Positions 34,177-47,894 of a stretch of DNA of 64,000 nt are shown here, piece by piece (position 1 is the stretch's first letter; the number at the start of each line of letters is the position of its first letter). Source of the DNA: Macrostomum hystrix (taxonomy: Eukaryota > Platyhelminthes > Macrostomidae); assembly GCA_950097015.1 (NCBI GenBank), contig CATNEN010000033.1, forward strand, positions 1,054,001 through 1,118,000, written 5' to 3'. A model generated the notes under the pieces. It worked only from the letters and a program-made list of their open reading frames with translations, did not search any database and had not been told where the DNA came from. A program made the position numbers and the translations under genes.

Positions 34177-35529
34177 GCGTCGCTGCTGCAGCCATGTCCG
34201 AGGTTCGACCCTTTGAGTCCCGCTAACAAATTATGAGCAGAGACGGGTCCAGCTTGAGATCCCGAGTTTAACTTGTGTGTTGCGCGCGCCAAAAAATGCC
34301 GCGACCTCAGGCCTCAGGTAGCCCTTGAGTGCCCGCTTATCAGCGGCACCGAAAATCTTTGTGTGGGCTACTTCTTAGTGCCAGCAAGCAAAATGCATGA
34401 ATGGAGTTTTCCAGTCGTGAACCAAGTCAGCAGCTACGAGTATCTGTCACTATCTAGAGATATTTTCGTCATGGCTTTGCGCCAGAAAAAGGCGTTGCCT
34501 GCCAAGATTACTCGCCTCGGGCCGAGCAGGTGAGCTCTGGATGGCCAAGCGGGCGACGCACGTTAAGATCGGCCGACGTGCGCCTCACCTGGTCGCTCGC
34601 GGAGTGAGGTGGTCTGGTGCAACTCTTTGTAATTCTATCGCGGCTGGAGCACCTTGCTTTTTAGCCAGAAGCGAGGCATATTCTACTCAGCGCGGTCCGC
34701 TTTTACTCGCTAAGCGGGCCGAGATTGGCCTTCGATTGACTCTACGCGGGAAATTTCGGTATTTTCTCTCCGCCTCGGCAACCCCCTGCCTCCCCCCTCT
34801 CTCTCTCGCTAACTATGGCGATTCTCCCTGAAGACCTCACTCTCGCAACCCATGCGCTCGCTGGCTGATAAGGGCGCGTATTACACGGGACACAGTTCTA
34901 CACTGTGCTGGGTGGGACACGCTGCACACTGACCTGAATGCGACTAGGTCCGAGCATTGTATGCGTGACATTGCGCATATTGTTTTTTCTCCCCAAATCA
35001 GCTCCTCTCCTCCTCTTCGTCTCCGTTCTTCAAGTCCGAAGCCCGGAAGCGAGCTGTTCTGTTATTGAGCTCAAGCGAGCAGCTTTAACGCATGGCCTTA
35101 ACGCTCGGATTCCTCTTCTCCCACTCTCACTGCCCTGTTACTTTTGGGGATCTAAGCTGAGAAATTCAATTTAGATTTATTTGTATTCCCCATTCTTTAT
35201 TTCTCCACACACTGAAATGCATTTTGAAACCGAATCGCAAAATCATTATAGTGCCATGTTAAAATAATAATGTTATAGTACCGAGTCGGTAAAAATAATT
35301 TTAGTGCCATGAGCTTTCATTATCAGCGCATTGTTCACCTGCTCGCTTAATTAGCCTGACTGTCTGCGCAGTCAGGTTAGCTAGTTATCGCAGTTTGGTT
35401 CAAGCACACTTATCGTGCCTAATTAACTTGTTGTCAGCCAAAGCTTGAGGCTATTTTTAGAAACAGGAACGCCTGACTCTTGAGAACTTGAGCTTGTTAG
35501 CGAGCCGCGATTAACTCCTAGGCCTCGCT

Positions 35530-35845
35530 GTGTCTAGTGACTGAGGTACAGAAGGACAGGTTACTAGTGGCTGAGGTACTGAAGGACAGGTGTCTAGTGG
35601 CTGAGGTACTTAAAGACAGGTGTCTAATTGCTGAGGTACTGAAGGACAGGCGTCTAGTGGCTGAGGTACTTAAAGACAGGTGTCTAGTGGCTGAGGTACT
35701 GAAGGACAGGTGTCTAGTGGCTGAGGTACTTAAAGACAGGTGTCTAGTGGCTGAGGTACTTAAAGACAGGTGTCTAGTGGCTGAGGTACTGAAGGACAGG
35801 TGTCTAATTGCTGAGGTACTGAAGGACAGGTCTCTAGGGGCTGAC
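35530..35845. repeat. Minisatellite (30-bp unit), intergenic
   Basis: About ten copies of GTGTCTAGTGGCTGAGGTAC plus TTAAAGACAG or TGAAGGACAG. The period is a multiple of three, so a frame reading VLKDRCLVAE stays open throughout. There is no splice, start or homology support for translation. Confidence 0.92.
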
Positions 35846-36514
35846 TTGCTTTTAAACTTAATTTCCTCGAATGTAAGTTGACACGTGTTATTAACAGTAA
35901 GCTAACTGTATTAGTTTAATATGAGTCTCACAAGATTGTAGCAGAGTTTCAAATAATCCTGACAAAAGTTTATTTGCTCTTCTTAAAAGCAAAACCGAAG
36001 AAGCATGTACAATCATAAACTGTTAGATAAATAAACAAATATAATAGCAGATTTAAAGATGCACTTTCTGCAAAAACAGACAATGTGCATCCAATTGACC
36101 TACGTTTACATCAGCTCTAGAGTACGAAAAGATATGAGTAACGAAGAGGAAAAAATGGTTCAATTTGAATTGAACAATTATCATTAGATAATACGAATGA
36201 AAAAAATATATTAAGTGACATAAGTTCAGACATTGCGAGTGGAAAACATTGAGACTAACTTTATACTATACAAACAAGAGTTTTAGTTTAAAATATATTT
36301 GATACTATCTAAAGAAGCATTTTCTAAATAAATTATAGTATGCCCATTTATGATGGCAATGATTGTAACTTATTTATTAAATATCAAGTCAGTAATTAGA
36401 AAAATACCAGAGCTAGGACACAAGTAAAATTAAGTAGATGATGATGCATGGTTCTGAAAGACTGTGCAGTGTTGAGGTTAAACTTAATGCCTGCCTACTG
36501 ATAGGTATGTAACT

Positions 36515-36650
36515 CATCAGTGTACTTTTGTACTCAACAGTGTACTTTTGAACCCCAAAATGTACTTTTGTACTCATCAGTTCATTTTGTACTTCACACT
36601 GTACTTTTGTACTAATCAGTGTACTTATGCACCCATAGCATACTTTTGTA
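36515..36650. repeat. Degenerate short tandem repeat (GTACTTTTGTACTCATCA type)
   Basis: Seven or eight imperfect units of about 18 bp, each centred on GTACTTTTGTAC. It lies about 50 bp beyond the 3' end of the Cys-rich gene. Confidence 0.7.
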
Positions 36651-36700
36651 ATTTTGGAAGGCTAAGATCAGTAGCAGGCATCTCCGAGGTGATGATGCAG

Positions 36701-36888
36701 TTACAGATGCGTTGCTATAGCAACGGAAGCAGCACACGCAGCTATGAACAAAAAGCAGGCTGAATTGACTGCAGCATTGTTAGTCTCCGTGTCCGACGGA
36801 TGCGACTGCTGCTGCTGATGCTTCTGCTGCCGCTGTTGCTTGTCAAACTCGGAGTCCAACTTTGCTGCGTCATTCAGCATCGGCAGCA

Positions 36889-36925
<37 letters not shown>

Positions 36926-39900
36926 AGGCGGCTGCTGATGCAGCCTCCCAGCCGAAAGGTACTTGTCCACAAAGTAGCTGACGGTGAAGTTCAGCGGTTG
37001 ATAGCCACCTGAGCAGTCGATTTCATAGCGCCTCTCCGAGTTCTGCATAGCAACCAGGACGCCAAAAAGCCGGCCAACCACCGCGCCGCACTGCCTGGTC
37101 ATTGCGGAGGACAGGCAATCGATTGTGGCCTCCCATTCCTGGCTGAGGGCCTCGCGCCTCTGCTTCAAGTAGTCTGTGCAGCGAATTTGCCAGTGGTTGA
37201 AGAGCAAGCGCTTCACTGAGTCCATGTGGTGCTCACAGCTGCGAAGGCTGGCGGCCTGCATGCAGGGCAGGCTAGCTGAGTAGCCTTACAGGGGGGTGTC
37301 GAGGTTTTACACTTTAATGTTTCTAAAATATTTCAGAATTGTACTCTCGAACATTCCTAAACCGTAAATTTCCAAAAAAACATTACAATTTCGAGTCGCT
37401 AAGTCGTTACTTTTTTATCTTTACCTTTCAATATTGAAGCTCAACATACTGCAGACTTTCGCGAAATCCAACGGTACTAATAAGTAAAATCACAAAAATT
37501 TTATAATCACAAGAATTCTAAAATCGTTAAAAAAAGTTGATTCAGTACAAAACAAATCGTTAAAACTCTCTGATCGTTACACTCCATAATATCATTGCAT
37601 TTGGAAATAGTTTTCTGAAAATCCGTCGCCTCTGTTTTTAAATCTTCCGATTTTTACAAACCAGCATTTTCTTCAAACAAGTTTACACTGAATTGTTCGT
37701 TTCAAACTCTAAATCACACAAATTAAAGTGCAGCTCTTTCAAAACGATCTCAAAATAAGGCAATCTCTATACTGTTTCTTAAACAAACGGAGCTGATAAC
37801 AGAAATCGATGCCAATTTCACTGCAAGATTTCTCTTTTAAGTCGGAGACGCCTGTCAGGCCGATTTGTGGCAGAATTTGAGTTGGCAATTGCAAAACTGG
37901 ACAGGCCAGACAGGCCAGACTCCCCAAATGATGCAATATTAATCAGCGCAGCGGGCATTAAACTTTGCCGCCACGAGCACCCTCCCCAGCCTCCGCCCTG
38001 CTCCCCATATCTGCTTCATCAACGTCAGTCTTAGCTCTTTCATCCCGGAGTGGCTCAAATGCTCGGTTAAAAAGGCCCAACACTTCTGGCTGGCAGCGAA
38101 GAGGGATGAGCGAACTCGATGGCTGAGGAAACTTTCTATTTCTTGACTGGCTTTTCCCACTAGGAAACGGAAACACCCACGCTGTGTGGAGTCCGACTGG
38201 CGCAGTCTGAGAGTCTCTGGGGAGCTTTTGGCTTGCGCTTAATGCTAGCTAGCCAAGGCTGCTGAGAGGCTGGCTCGATATGCGTCTGCTGCTGCTGCTG
38301 CTGTCAGCGCCCGTCTCACTGTCTCAATTGCTATCTCGATTTCCTCTTTCTACCCAGCCGTGTGCCGACTGCGTACTCCGTGCTCCGTGAGCAGGCCTGT
38401 CTCGATTAGACAGTTTGGCAAAACAGCTCAAACCCTGCCCGCTGTCGCCAAAAGAAGTCTGATCAACTCACTGTCGATGTTGTCGCAGATGAGCTCCAAC
38501 TGGTTAGTGAGCAGTCTCCAGTCGAACGTGGCCTGAATCAGGTTGTAGCCGTCTTTGCACTGACTCTTCACTTCGGTTGACCGGCTCTCGTATGTACGCA
38601 GAGCCCTGCGGATAAAAGTACACGGATAAATGTAGAGGAGAACATTGCTCGGTGTTGATTGCACAACGAATATCGACATGCACTTGCAAATACGCATTTA
38701 ACAAATAAGTAGCAAATATTTAGTTACTCGTTACTTAGAAGAAAATCTGTATCCAATCAGCATGTATCATAACTACAATGGGATCGAATGATCCAAATAT
38801 AAGTGGGATTTAAATTATTGACAAACGCTAGCCGTGGAGGAGGGAATGAGTGAGGATTGAATGCTCCTCAAGGTCTGCTGTAATCCCTAATCCCTCAGCC
38901 TCCCGGGGAGTCACGTGCAACGCCCAACAAGTTTCATGATCCTCACGGGCACACTTCCGTCCGCAGCTTGTGCCGCAGGTCGGGCCGCAGGATGGGATAG
39001 GGATTTGAGTAGGAATTCGACTGAAATGGCTCGCCGATGACGGTGATGAAGTCGTCGCGAATATTCTTTAGCCTGTCCTGGAAGCCGTGCACGCACATTG
39101 GCCGATCGTAACCAAAAGCTGTGAAAAATATGGGGCCGGTCAAGCGGAGTTGAAAGTGCAAATGCGGTTGAACGATAGACAATGATTCTGATACATTTTA
39201 GTAAAATTCTTGAGGCGAGGAACAATAGCTGGACAGAGAATGTACTTGCCGAGGGGCAGAGAGAGAGAGGAATGGTGCGCATAGCTGGACAGAGAATGTA
39301 CTTGCCGAGGGGCAGAGAGAGAGGAATGGTGCGCATAGCTGGACAGAGAATGTACTTGCCGAGGGGCAGAGAGAGAGGAATGGTGCGCATAGCTGGACAG
39401 AGAATGTACTTGCCGAGGGGCAGAGAGAGAGGAATGGTGCGCATAGCTGGACAGAGAATGTACTTGCCGAGGGGCAGAGAGAGAGGAATGGTGCGCATAG
39501 CTGGACAGAGAATGTACTTGCCGAGGGGCAGAGAGAGGAATGGTGCGCATAGCTGGACAGAGAATGTACTTGCCGAGGGGCAGAGAGAGAGGAATGGTGC
39601 ACATAGCTGGACAGAGAATGTACTTGCCGAGGGGCAGAGAGAGAGGAATGGTGCGCATAGCTGGACAGAGAATGTACTTGCCGAGGGGCAGAGAGAGAGG
39701 AATGGTGCGCATAGCTGGACAGAGAATGTATACAGTGAGGGGCAGAGAGAAAGTGTACGGAGCTGAGTAAAAAAATAAATGGAGATAGCAGGAAAAACAG
39801 AAGAAACGTGGTTAGTCTGAACATGTGCAGGGCGGGACAGAAGACTCCTGCTATGCAATCAGTAAGGCGTGAAAACGAGCTAAAGTGCAACCCAGACAGT

Positions 39901-42900
39901 TCCGAGCTCACCAAAGCTGGGCCTGGCAAAGTCGTACCGGCCCTGGCAGGCTGCTGAACCCAGCAGGTGCGGCGCTACGCCACAGAATCTCGCATTGGCG
40001 CCGCGTTCGACACAGCCGGTGGCCACTAGGGCGCTCAGGCAGCCCAGGTATTCGTTGCTGAGGCCGCACTCGTCAGCAGCCATTAGCCTGTTGCGGATTG
40101 AGAACATCAGATTGCAGCGCTGGGCCAGGTAGCTGTCCAGCTGCTTGCTGATGCAGTGGGCGTAGCTGCTGTAGTCTGCAGAAATTGGTGTAGATTTGCT
40201 TTTCGTTTTTTAGAGACGTTCCACACATTCTTGATCAAAATCTGGCGAAATCCTCACCCCCTTTTTGATCTATCCAACACTGCCCGGGAGCAATGCCGAC
40301 TTACTTGTCTCGCAGATCCCATCGAAGAATCCGTCAAAACGGTAAAAGTACTCGTCCTGCTTCGTCTGCCACCAGGGGCAGACGGACCAGCTGGATCGGA
40401 ACCGCCGCAGCGCGCTGTCCTGGCACACCTTGTAGAAGCGCAGGTTTCTGCCGGTTGATGGGCGGAGGTTGCAGTGTGAGGACAGATTGATGGTTGGAGG
40501 TTTGCAGTGTGAGGACAGATTGATGGTTGGAGGTTGCAGTGTGAGGACAGATTGATGAGCGGAGGTTGCAGTGTGAGGACAGACTGATGAGCGGAGGTTG
40601 CAGTGTGAGGACAGATTGATGAGCGGAGGTTGCAGTGTGAGGACAGATTGATGAGCGGAGGTTGCAGTGTGGGGACAGATGGATAGTTGGAGGTTGCAGT
40701 GTGGGGACAGATTGATGGTTGGAGGTTGCAGTGTGAGGACAGATTGATGAGCGGAGGTTGCAGTGTGAGGACAGATTGATGGTTGGAGGTTTGCAGTGTG
40801 AGGACAGATTGATGAGCGGAGGTTGCAGTGTGAGGACCGGTTGGTGAGCGGAGGTTGCAGTGTGAGGGCGGGTTGGTGAGCGGAGGTTGCAGTGTGAGGA
40901 CAGATGGATAGTTGGAGGTTGCAGTGTGGGGACAGATTGATGGTTGGAGGTTGCAGTGTGAGGACAGATTGATGAGCGGAGGTTGCAGTGTGAGGACAGA
41001 TTGATGGTTGGAGGTTTGCAGTGTGAGGACAGATTGATGAGCGGAGGTTGCACTGTGAGGACCGGTTGGTGAGCGGAGGTTGCAGTGTGAGGGCGGGTTG
41101 GTGAGCGGAGGTTGCAGTGTGAGGACAGATGGATAGTTGGAGGTTGCAGTGTGGGGACAGATTGATGGTTGGAGGTTGCAGTGTGAGGACAGATTGATGA
41201 GCGGAGGTTGCAGTGTGAGGACAGATTGATGAGCGGAGGTTGCAGTGTGGGGACAGATTGATGGTTGGAGGTTGCAGTGTGAGGACAGATTGATGAGCGG
41301 AGGTTGCAGTGTGAGGACAGATTGATGAGCGGAGGTTGCAGTGTGAGGACGGGTTGGTGAGCGGAGGTTGCAGTGTGAGGACAGATGGATAGTTGGAGGT
41401 TGCAGTGTGGGGACAGATTGATGGTTGGAGGTTGCAGTGTGAGGACAGATTGATGGTTGGAGGTTGCAGTGTGAGGACAGATTGATGAGCGGAGGTTGCA
41501 GTGTAAGGACGGATTGATGAGCGGAGGTTGCAGTGTGAGGACAGATTGATGAGCGGAGGTTGCAGTGTGAGGACAGATTGATGAGCGGAGGTTGCAGTGT
41601 GAGGACAGATTGATGAGCGGAGGTTGCAGTGTGAGGACAGATTGATGAGCGGAGGTTGCAGTGTAAGGACAGATTGATGAGCGGAGGTTGCAGTGTGAGG
41701 ACAGATTGATGGTTGGAGGTTGCAGTGTGAGGACAGATTGATGAGCGGAGGTTGCAGTGTGGGGACAGATTGATAGTTGGAGGTTGCAGTGTGAGGACAG
41801 ATTGATGGTTGGAGGTTGCAGTGTGAGGACAGATTGATGAGCGGAGGTTGCAGTGTGAGGACGGGTTGGTGAGCGGAGGTTGCAGTGTGAGGACAGATTG
41901 ATGGTTGGAGGTTGCAGTGTGAGGACAGATTGATGAGCGGAGGTTGCAGTGTAAGGACGGATTGATGAGCGGAGGTTGCAGTGTGAGGACAGATTGATGA
42001 GCGGAGGTTGCAGTGTGAGGACAGATTGATGAGCGGAGGTTGCAGTGTGGGGACAGATGGATAGTTGGAGTTTGCAGTGTGGGGACAGATTGATGGTTGG
42101 AGGTTGCAGTGTGAGGACAGATTGATGAGCGGAGGTTGCAGTGTGAGGACAGATTGATGGTTGGAGGTTTACAGTGTGAGGACGGGTTGATGAGCGGAGG
42201 TTGCAGTGTGAGGACCGGTTGGTGAGCGGAGGTTGCAGTGTGAGGACGGGTTGGTGAGCGGAGGTTGCAGTGTGAGGACGGGTTAGTGAGCGGAGGTTGC
42301 AGTGTGAGGACAGATTGATGGTTGGAGGTTGCAGTGTGAGGACCGGTTGGTGAGCGGGGTTGCAGTGTGAGGACGGGTTGGTGAGCGGAGGTTGCAGTGT
42401 GAGGACGGGTTGGTGAGCGGAGGTTGCAGTGTGAGGACGGGTTGGTGAGCGGAGATTGCAGTGTGAGGACGGGTCTGTGAGTGGGGGGGACTTCAGGAGC
42501 GTCACAGCTGTGTCACAGGTGCGTCACAGGTGCGTCACAGGTGCGTCACAGGTCTCACGAGCAGATGGTGATCAGCTGTGCTGGCATCTGCAGGCTGAGC
42601 TGCAGCACGGATACGAGGCCGGAGGTTTTAGATTCGAACGAATAGTTGAACACGTGGCCGCGGGTGCTGGGCCCCAGCTGATTGATGCAGGCGTCTAGCT
42701 CTGTGTTGAACACGCCCTCGTCGCACTTGGCAAGGACCAGCGCATCTCCGGGAACTGCGGATTGTTGCGGATCTGAAGTATCAGTTTGCCTGCAGCCCGC
42801 CATCTCACGACCTCACTGAGCCTGCCTCACTGAACCTGCCTCACTGAGCCTGCCTCACTGAGCCTGCCTCACTGAGCCTGCCTCACTGAGCCTGCCTCAC

Positions 42901-45900
42901 TCAACCAGCCTCACTCAACCTCACTGAGCCTGCCTCACTGAGCTTGCCTCACTCAACCTCACTGAGCCTGCCTCACTGAGCTTGCCTCACTCAACCTCAC
43001 TGAGCCTGCCTCACTCAGCCTGCCTCACTCAACCTGCCTCACTCAACCTGCCTCACTCAGCCTGCCTCACTCAACCTGCCTCACTCAACCTGCCTCACTC
43101 AACCTCACTGAGCCTGCCTCACTGAGCTTGCCTCACTCAACCTGCCTCACTCAACCTGCCTCACTCAACCTGCCTCACTCAACCTCACTGAGCCTGCCTC
43201 ACTGAGCTTGCCTCACTCAACCTGCCTCACGCAACCTGCCTCACTCAGCCTGCCTCACTCAACCTGCCTCACTCAACCTGCCTCACTCAACCTGCCTCAC
43301 TCAACCTGCCTCACTCAACCTGCCTCACTCAACCTGCCTCACTCAACCTGCCTCACTCAGCCTGCCTCACTCAGCCTGCCTCACTCAACCTGCCTCACTC
43401 AGCCTGCCTCACTCAACCTGCCTCACTCAGCCTGCCTCACTCAACCTGCCTCACTCAACCTGCCTCACTCAGCCTGCCTCACTCAGCCTGCCTCACTCAA
43501 CCTGCTTCGCTAAATCAGAAATTCGGGACAGCACAATGTTGCTTGTCACACAAGCTTTTTCTGCTCGCTCCTCCACAAAAATGTTTTCACATTTCTAGGA
43601 CACTTCTCACACGAGCGTTTCATCGTGTTTATCCTTTGCACTAGATTGGGATAATATATTTGTCAGCCGATTCTCTTCCGCTCCTTCGAGACATCCCGAA
43701 CTCAAGTTGAAGAGGCGAACGAACGAAAAAAAGCATTAGTTTTTCTTGCGCCATCTGAGCCAGCTGCACTCAGTTTCTCGATTGCGAAATTTTCTGCCGC
43801 TGAATAAAACATTCCAGCCGCAACTGGGCCTCAATGAATGAGGAGCTCCCTGCAGCCTTCTGAATTATTGACAGGTCACAGAAAATCCCAGGCTGGGAAG
43901 CGGTCCTCACACCATTCCTAGCAGAATCCGCACCTGTTGCTCCCTCTCGGCTGCCAAATCCCACTCAGCCGTTTGAGTTGGGATCAACCTCTCTGCTCAG
44001 AGGAACACGAATTCAGCAATTCAGAAAACACATTGCCAAGTTTGACGTGTCCACAAGCTGAGGGACAATGTGGAGCAGTGCTCAATTATTGACATGAGGC
44101 TGACAGGTGGCCTGTATCTATGATATTATAATCCAATGCATCTTGCGCCTCGTTGCACGGAATCCAAAATCTTTTTTTCGCGCTGATTCAGACTTTGAAG
44201 CCAAGCGTATCAAATTAGAACAGCAAATCAAGCCTAGAATCATGGCTCACTGACTCCCAATGCGAACACAATGCTCCAGACACCACATGCTGTCTGCGTG
44301 ACCCGGGCGTCTTATACCAGCGGGCTGGCAACCTCCGGCCCGCGGGCCAGATGCTGCCCCTGACCCGATTTTATGACTAACTCTGCTCCTTCTCATTTCC
44401 CCATGCCTCATCTCTACCTGCCTCACCTCTTCGCTGTCTCAACTCTCCCCTGTCTTATCTCTCCCCTGTCTTATCTCTCCCCTGTCTCAACTCTCCCCTG
44501 TCTTATCTCTCCCCTGTCTTATCTCTCCCCTGTCTTATCTCTCCCTGTCTTATCTCTCCCCTGTCTTAGCTCTCCCCTGTCTTATCTCTCCCCTGTCTTA
44601 TCTCTCCCCTGTCTTATCTCTCCCCTGTCTTATCTCTCCCCTGTCTTATCTCTCCCCTGTCTTATCTCTCCCCTGTCTTATCTCTCCCCTGTCTTATCTC
44701 TCCCCTGTCTTATCTCTCCCCTGTCTTATCTCTCCCCTGTCTTATCTCTCCCCTGTCTTATCTCTCCCCTGTCTTATCTCTCCCCTGTCTTATCCTCCCC
44801 TGTATTATCCTCTCCCCTGTCTTATCTCTCCCCTGTCTTATCTCTCCCCTGTCTTATCTCTCCCCTGTCTTATCTCTCCCCTGTCTTATCTCTCCCCTGT
44901 CTTATCCCTCCCCTGTCTTATCCCTCCCCTGTCTTATCTCTCCCCTGTCTTATCTCTCCCCTGTCTTATCTCTCCCCTGTCTTATCTCTCCCCTGTCTTA
45001 TCTCTCCCCTGTCTTATCTCTCCCCTGTCTTATCTCTCCCCTGTCTTATCTCTCCCCTGTCTTATCTCTCCCCTGTCTTATCTCTTCGCTGTCTCAACTC
45101 TCCCCTGTCTTATCTCTCCCCTGTCTTATCTCTCCCCTGTCTTATCTCTCCCCTGTCTTATCTCTCCCCTGTCTTATCTCTCCCCTGTCTTATCTCTCCC
45201 CTGTCTTATCTCTCCCCTGTCTTATCCCTCCCCTGTATTATCCCTCCCCTGTCTTATCTCTCCCCTGTCTTATCTCTCCCCTGTCTTATCTCTCCCCTGT
45301 CTTATCTCTCCCCTGTCTTATCTCTCCCCTGTCTCAGCTCTCCACATTGATGCGTTTTTGTATTAGCATTTGGGCCCGCGTGGTTTATAATGATGCCTAG
45401 CCCTGTCTTATTACCTGGACACAATGAAAGATGGCGTTCGAACTAATATACTTTGTTTCTAAGAATGTAAGGCCAGACAAATCCTCTGAATTATTAAACC
45501 TGCCATTGGAATGTCTAGCTTAGGAATCCAAGAGCCCTCAGAGACACCTGGGGCAGTCAGGGGATAATTGGGTCGCTCTGCGCCAGCTATTATCGAGTGC
45601 ATGGAAACTGACCAGACACAACGCAGCGAGTTTTTGATTGACTGAGATGGCCACTGGCCACCACGCAAACCTGACCTCGGTTTAAGAATTCACTTAAAAA
45701 TGCGGAGATTTCAGGGTTTGAAAATCTAGCGAGGCGGCGGCTTTCACTCCAAATCAAGAGGCTGTTAAGTATTTTAAGCTTCCTTCGATAAGAAATGCTG
45801 ACCTGAATCCTGACACGGCCAACAGTCACTTCCTGTGGCTGCAGCCCTTTCACCTTCCTGTTCTTTTCTCATTCTCTAGCGAAAAAAACCTTCTCAACAA

Positions 45901-47861
45901 TGATTTCTTCTCCCTAGTTATTTAATTTTTCAATTTCGGTCAATCAAACTGGAATGTAGACACACCGTTCTCCATATCTTCGTTTTTCTTCTTGAAATCC
46001 ACAGATCTGCCGTTAATAATGGGCGCGTCTATTTACCTAGAAGCAGAAAGTGAACCTGGGATTCCTTCGCAATGGGTTGTCAATCAAGCCGCAATCAATC
46101 TGATGTGGCCGCCGCATGCAATCAAACCAGACAAAGATTAGCAAAGCTGTTGAATAATTATCCGAAGCAAGTGCTCTCAACTATAATCCGATTAAGCACG
46201 AGGGATGCACGCAGAGCCTTGACCTCGAGACTCCAGCACGAGGCCGTTGACAGGTCAGCTAAAGCTCCATTAAAACATGACAGAAAGTGTGAAAGCAGGC
46301 ATTCAGCGAACCGAGTGGTACAAAATGAAGATCCGGCAGCAAAAATTATTCTTTTTGCGGCTCTGTTGGCCAAGATTTTCAATAAAATTCAAACTCATTT
46401 CCTTTTTCCTTCTGCCCTCTTTTATTTGCTTTCTCTGGAACCAGATCGCACCAGTTAAACTATCCTTCAGCAGTTTAGAGAATAAAAATGAAACGGAAGT
46501 TTCTGTTGCACGAACGACCGAAATCATTAATAATCGCGACCTTTTTTCGCGGCAATTTTTCTTCCACTGTAAAATTTGCCCACGGGGCCGGTGGGAGATA
46601 TTTTAGGGACAATTTCTGCCGCAAATCTCTTCGGTGGCACACCGGGAGAACGGAAAGACTGACAGCTTTCGGTACGGAGAGACAGACGGACAGGACTACG
46701 GGGCATTGTGCCGTAAGAAAATGCAAAAGGAAAATGCTGACATGAAATAGAGCGCAGAAGATGAAAGGAGAATTGCTTAGAAAAAGAACAGGAGTAATGG
46801 GGATACAGGAGTGTGGTAGGGATCATCGTTTGGAGGATTAATGAGTGAAAGATAAGATCGTAGATGGCAGATAGAGATAGGAAGATAGACCTAGCGATAA
46901 CGTGGAATCAAGATTCTTATTAAAGGAGAGGAGAGGAACAGTAAGAGTAAAGAGCTTCGAGGGTGTAGACTTAGGGTTTGTGTGGTAGATGGGGCGGGAA
47001 TATACTGGTAGATGGAGTCGGTGTAGACGCACCTGTCAGTGGGCAGTCAAAGGGGCTTATATATGCGGTTCGCCGGCAAAGACAAACGCCCAAGAATGGC
47101 TGGCCATCCAAGCTAATGTTTATTTATGCCCAGTTGGCTTGCACTGGCTCCAAGCCATTTTTATGAGGACCATCTGAAGTTGACAGAAGCGCGCTGGCCT
47201 ATCCTACTAGATACATTTTGATTCCAAAGCGCTCTGCCAGGTTTTTTCAAAAGTAAAAATCACATTCTCTGCGTAGCACTTTCGCAATCACTGGCAGCCA
47301 CCCCGCTGTGACCTTTTAAGCGCTCTCCGGCCGCACCACGCTTGGGTCAGGCTTGGAAAGGCACACAGCTTCCTCTAAACGAGAAAATAGTTTTTTTCTC
47401 TAAACCAGCGCATGATAAGGCAGCGAGAAGGGAAAAGAACTTTGGGAAAATTGCTTGCACTGCTTTTGCATCCGTGAAACCACTGCGTGCTCCCCTCCCC
47501 GAGGGGTTGCTTCGTCATTTGGCTCGTGGCAGCGGCCTTTTTAACACCTTTCTCTGGTGTAGGATCCAGGGGGCTGTCTCCAAGGGCCACAAGCCGACAG
47601 ATCCATCTGGTCCAAAGTGGAGACATGGCAGCTGCTTTAGGAAAGGTGGATTTCATGGCCACCGGCTTGTCGCGACTGTTAACAGCCTCCAAAACACGAG
47701 CGGCATCCTCAATCATTATTTTGGGGACTAATTTTAGCGGCTACGGCTGACAAAATGAGATCAGCAATTGCATCTTGCCGTTTCCCCAATTTCTTGTCTT
47801 TTGGAAGACAAGAACTGCCGACAAGAACAGACAGACAGACAGACAGACACCCAGCACAGCC

Positions 47862-47894
<33 letters not shown>

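Larger units (their letters stand above)
34177..36700. other. Intergenic region upstream of prominin
   Basis: A moderately GC-rich first kilobase after the prominin start, then AT-rich sequence. It holds a 30-bp minisatellite (35530-35845) and a degenerate GTACTTTTGTACTCATCAGT-like repeat (36515-36650). No convincing exon was found on either strand. Confidence 0.45.

Noticed and set aside
35537-35881. Plus-strand open frame VLKDRCLVAE x10
   Set aside because: The 30-bp period keeps any stop-free frame open; there is no independent evidence of translation.
37939-38176. Minus-strand open frames between exons 6 and 7 of the Cys-rich gene
   Set aside because: Exons 6 and 7 join in perfect phase without it, and it has no acceptor/donor pair that keeps frame.
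38911-39929. Open frames rich in SSYAHHSSLSAPRQVH or similar
   Set aside because: Reading of the 54-bp intronic satellite; the real exons flank it.
40334-42505. 723-codon minus-strand open frame of HCNLRSPTRPHTATSAHQ-type repeats
   Set aside because: It is a reading of the 32-bp satellite and overlaps exon 3 of the Cys-rich gene in the wrong frame.
44373-45350. 325-codon open frame of LSPVLSLPCLISP repeats
   Set aside because: Product of the 16-bp pyrimidine-rich satellite; no start context, splice sites or family.
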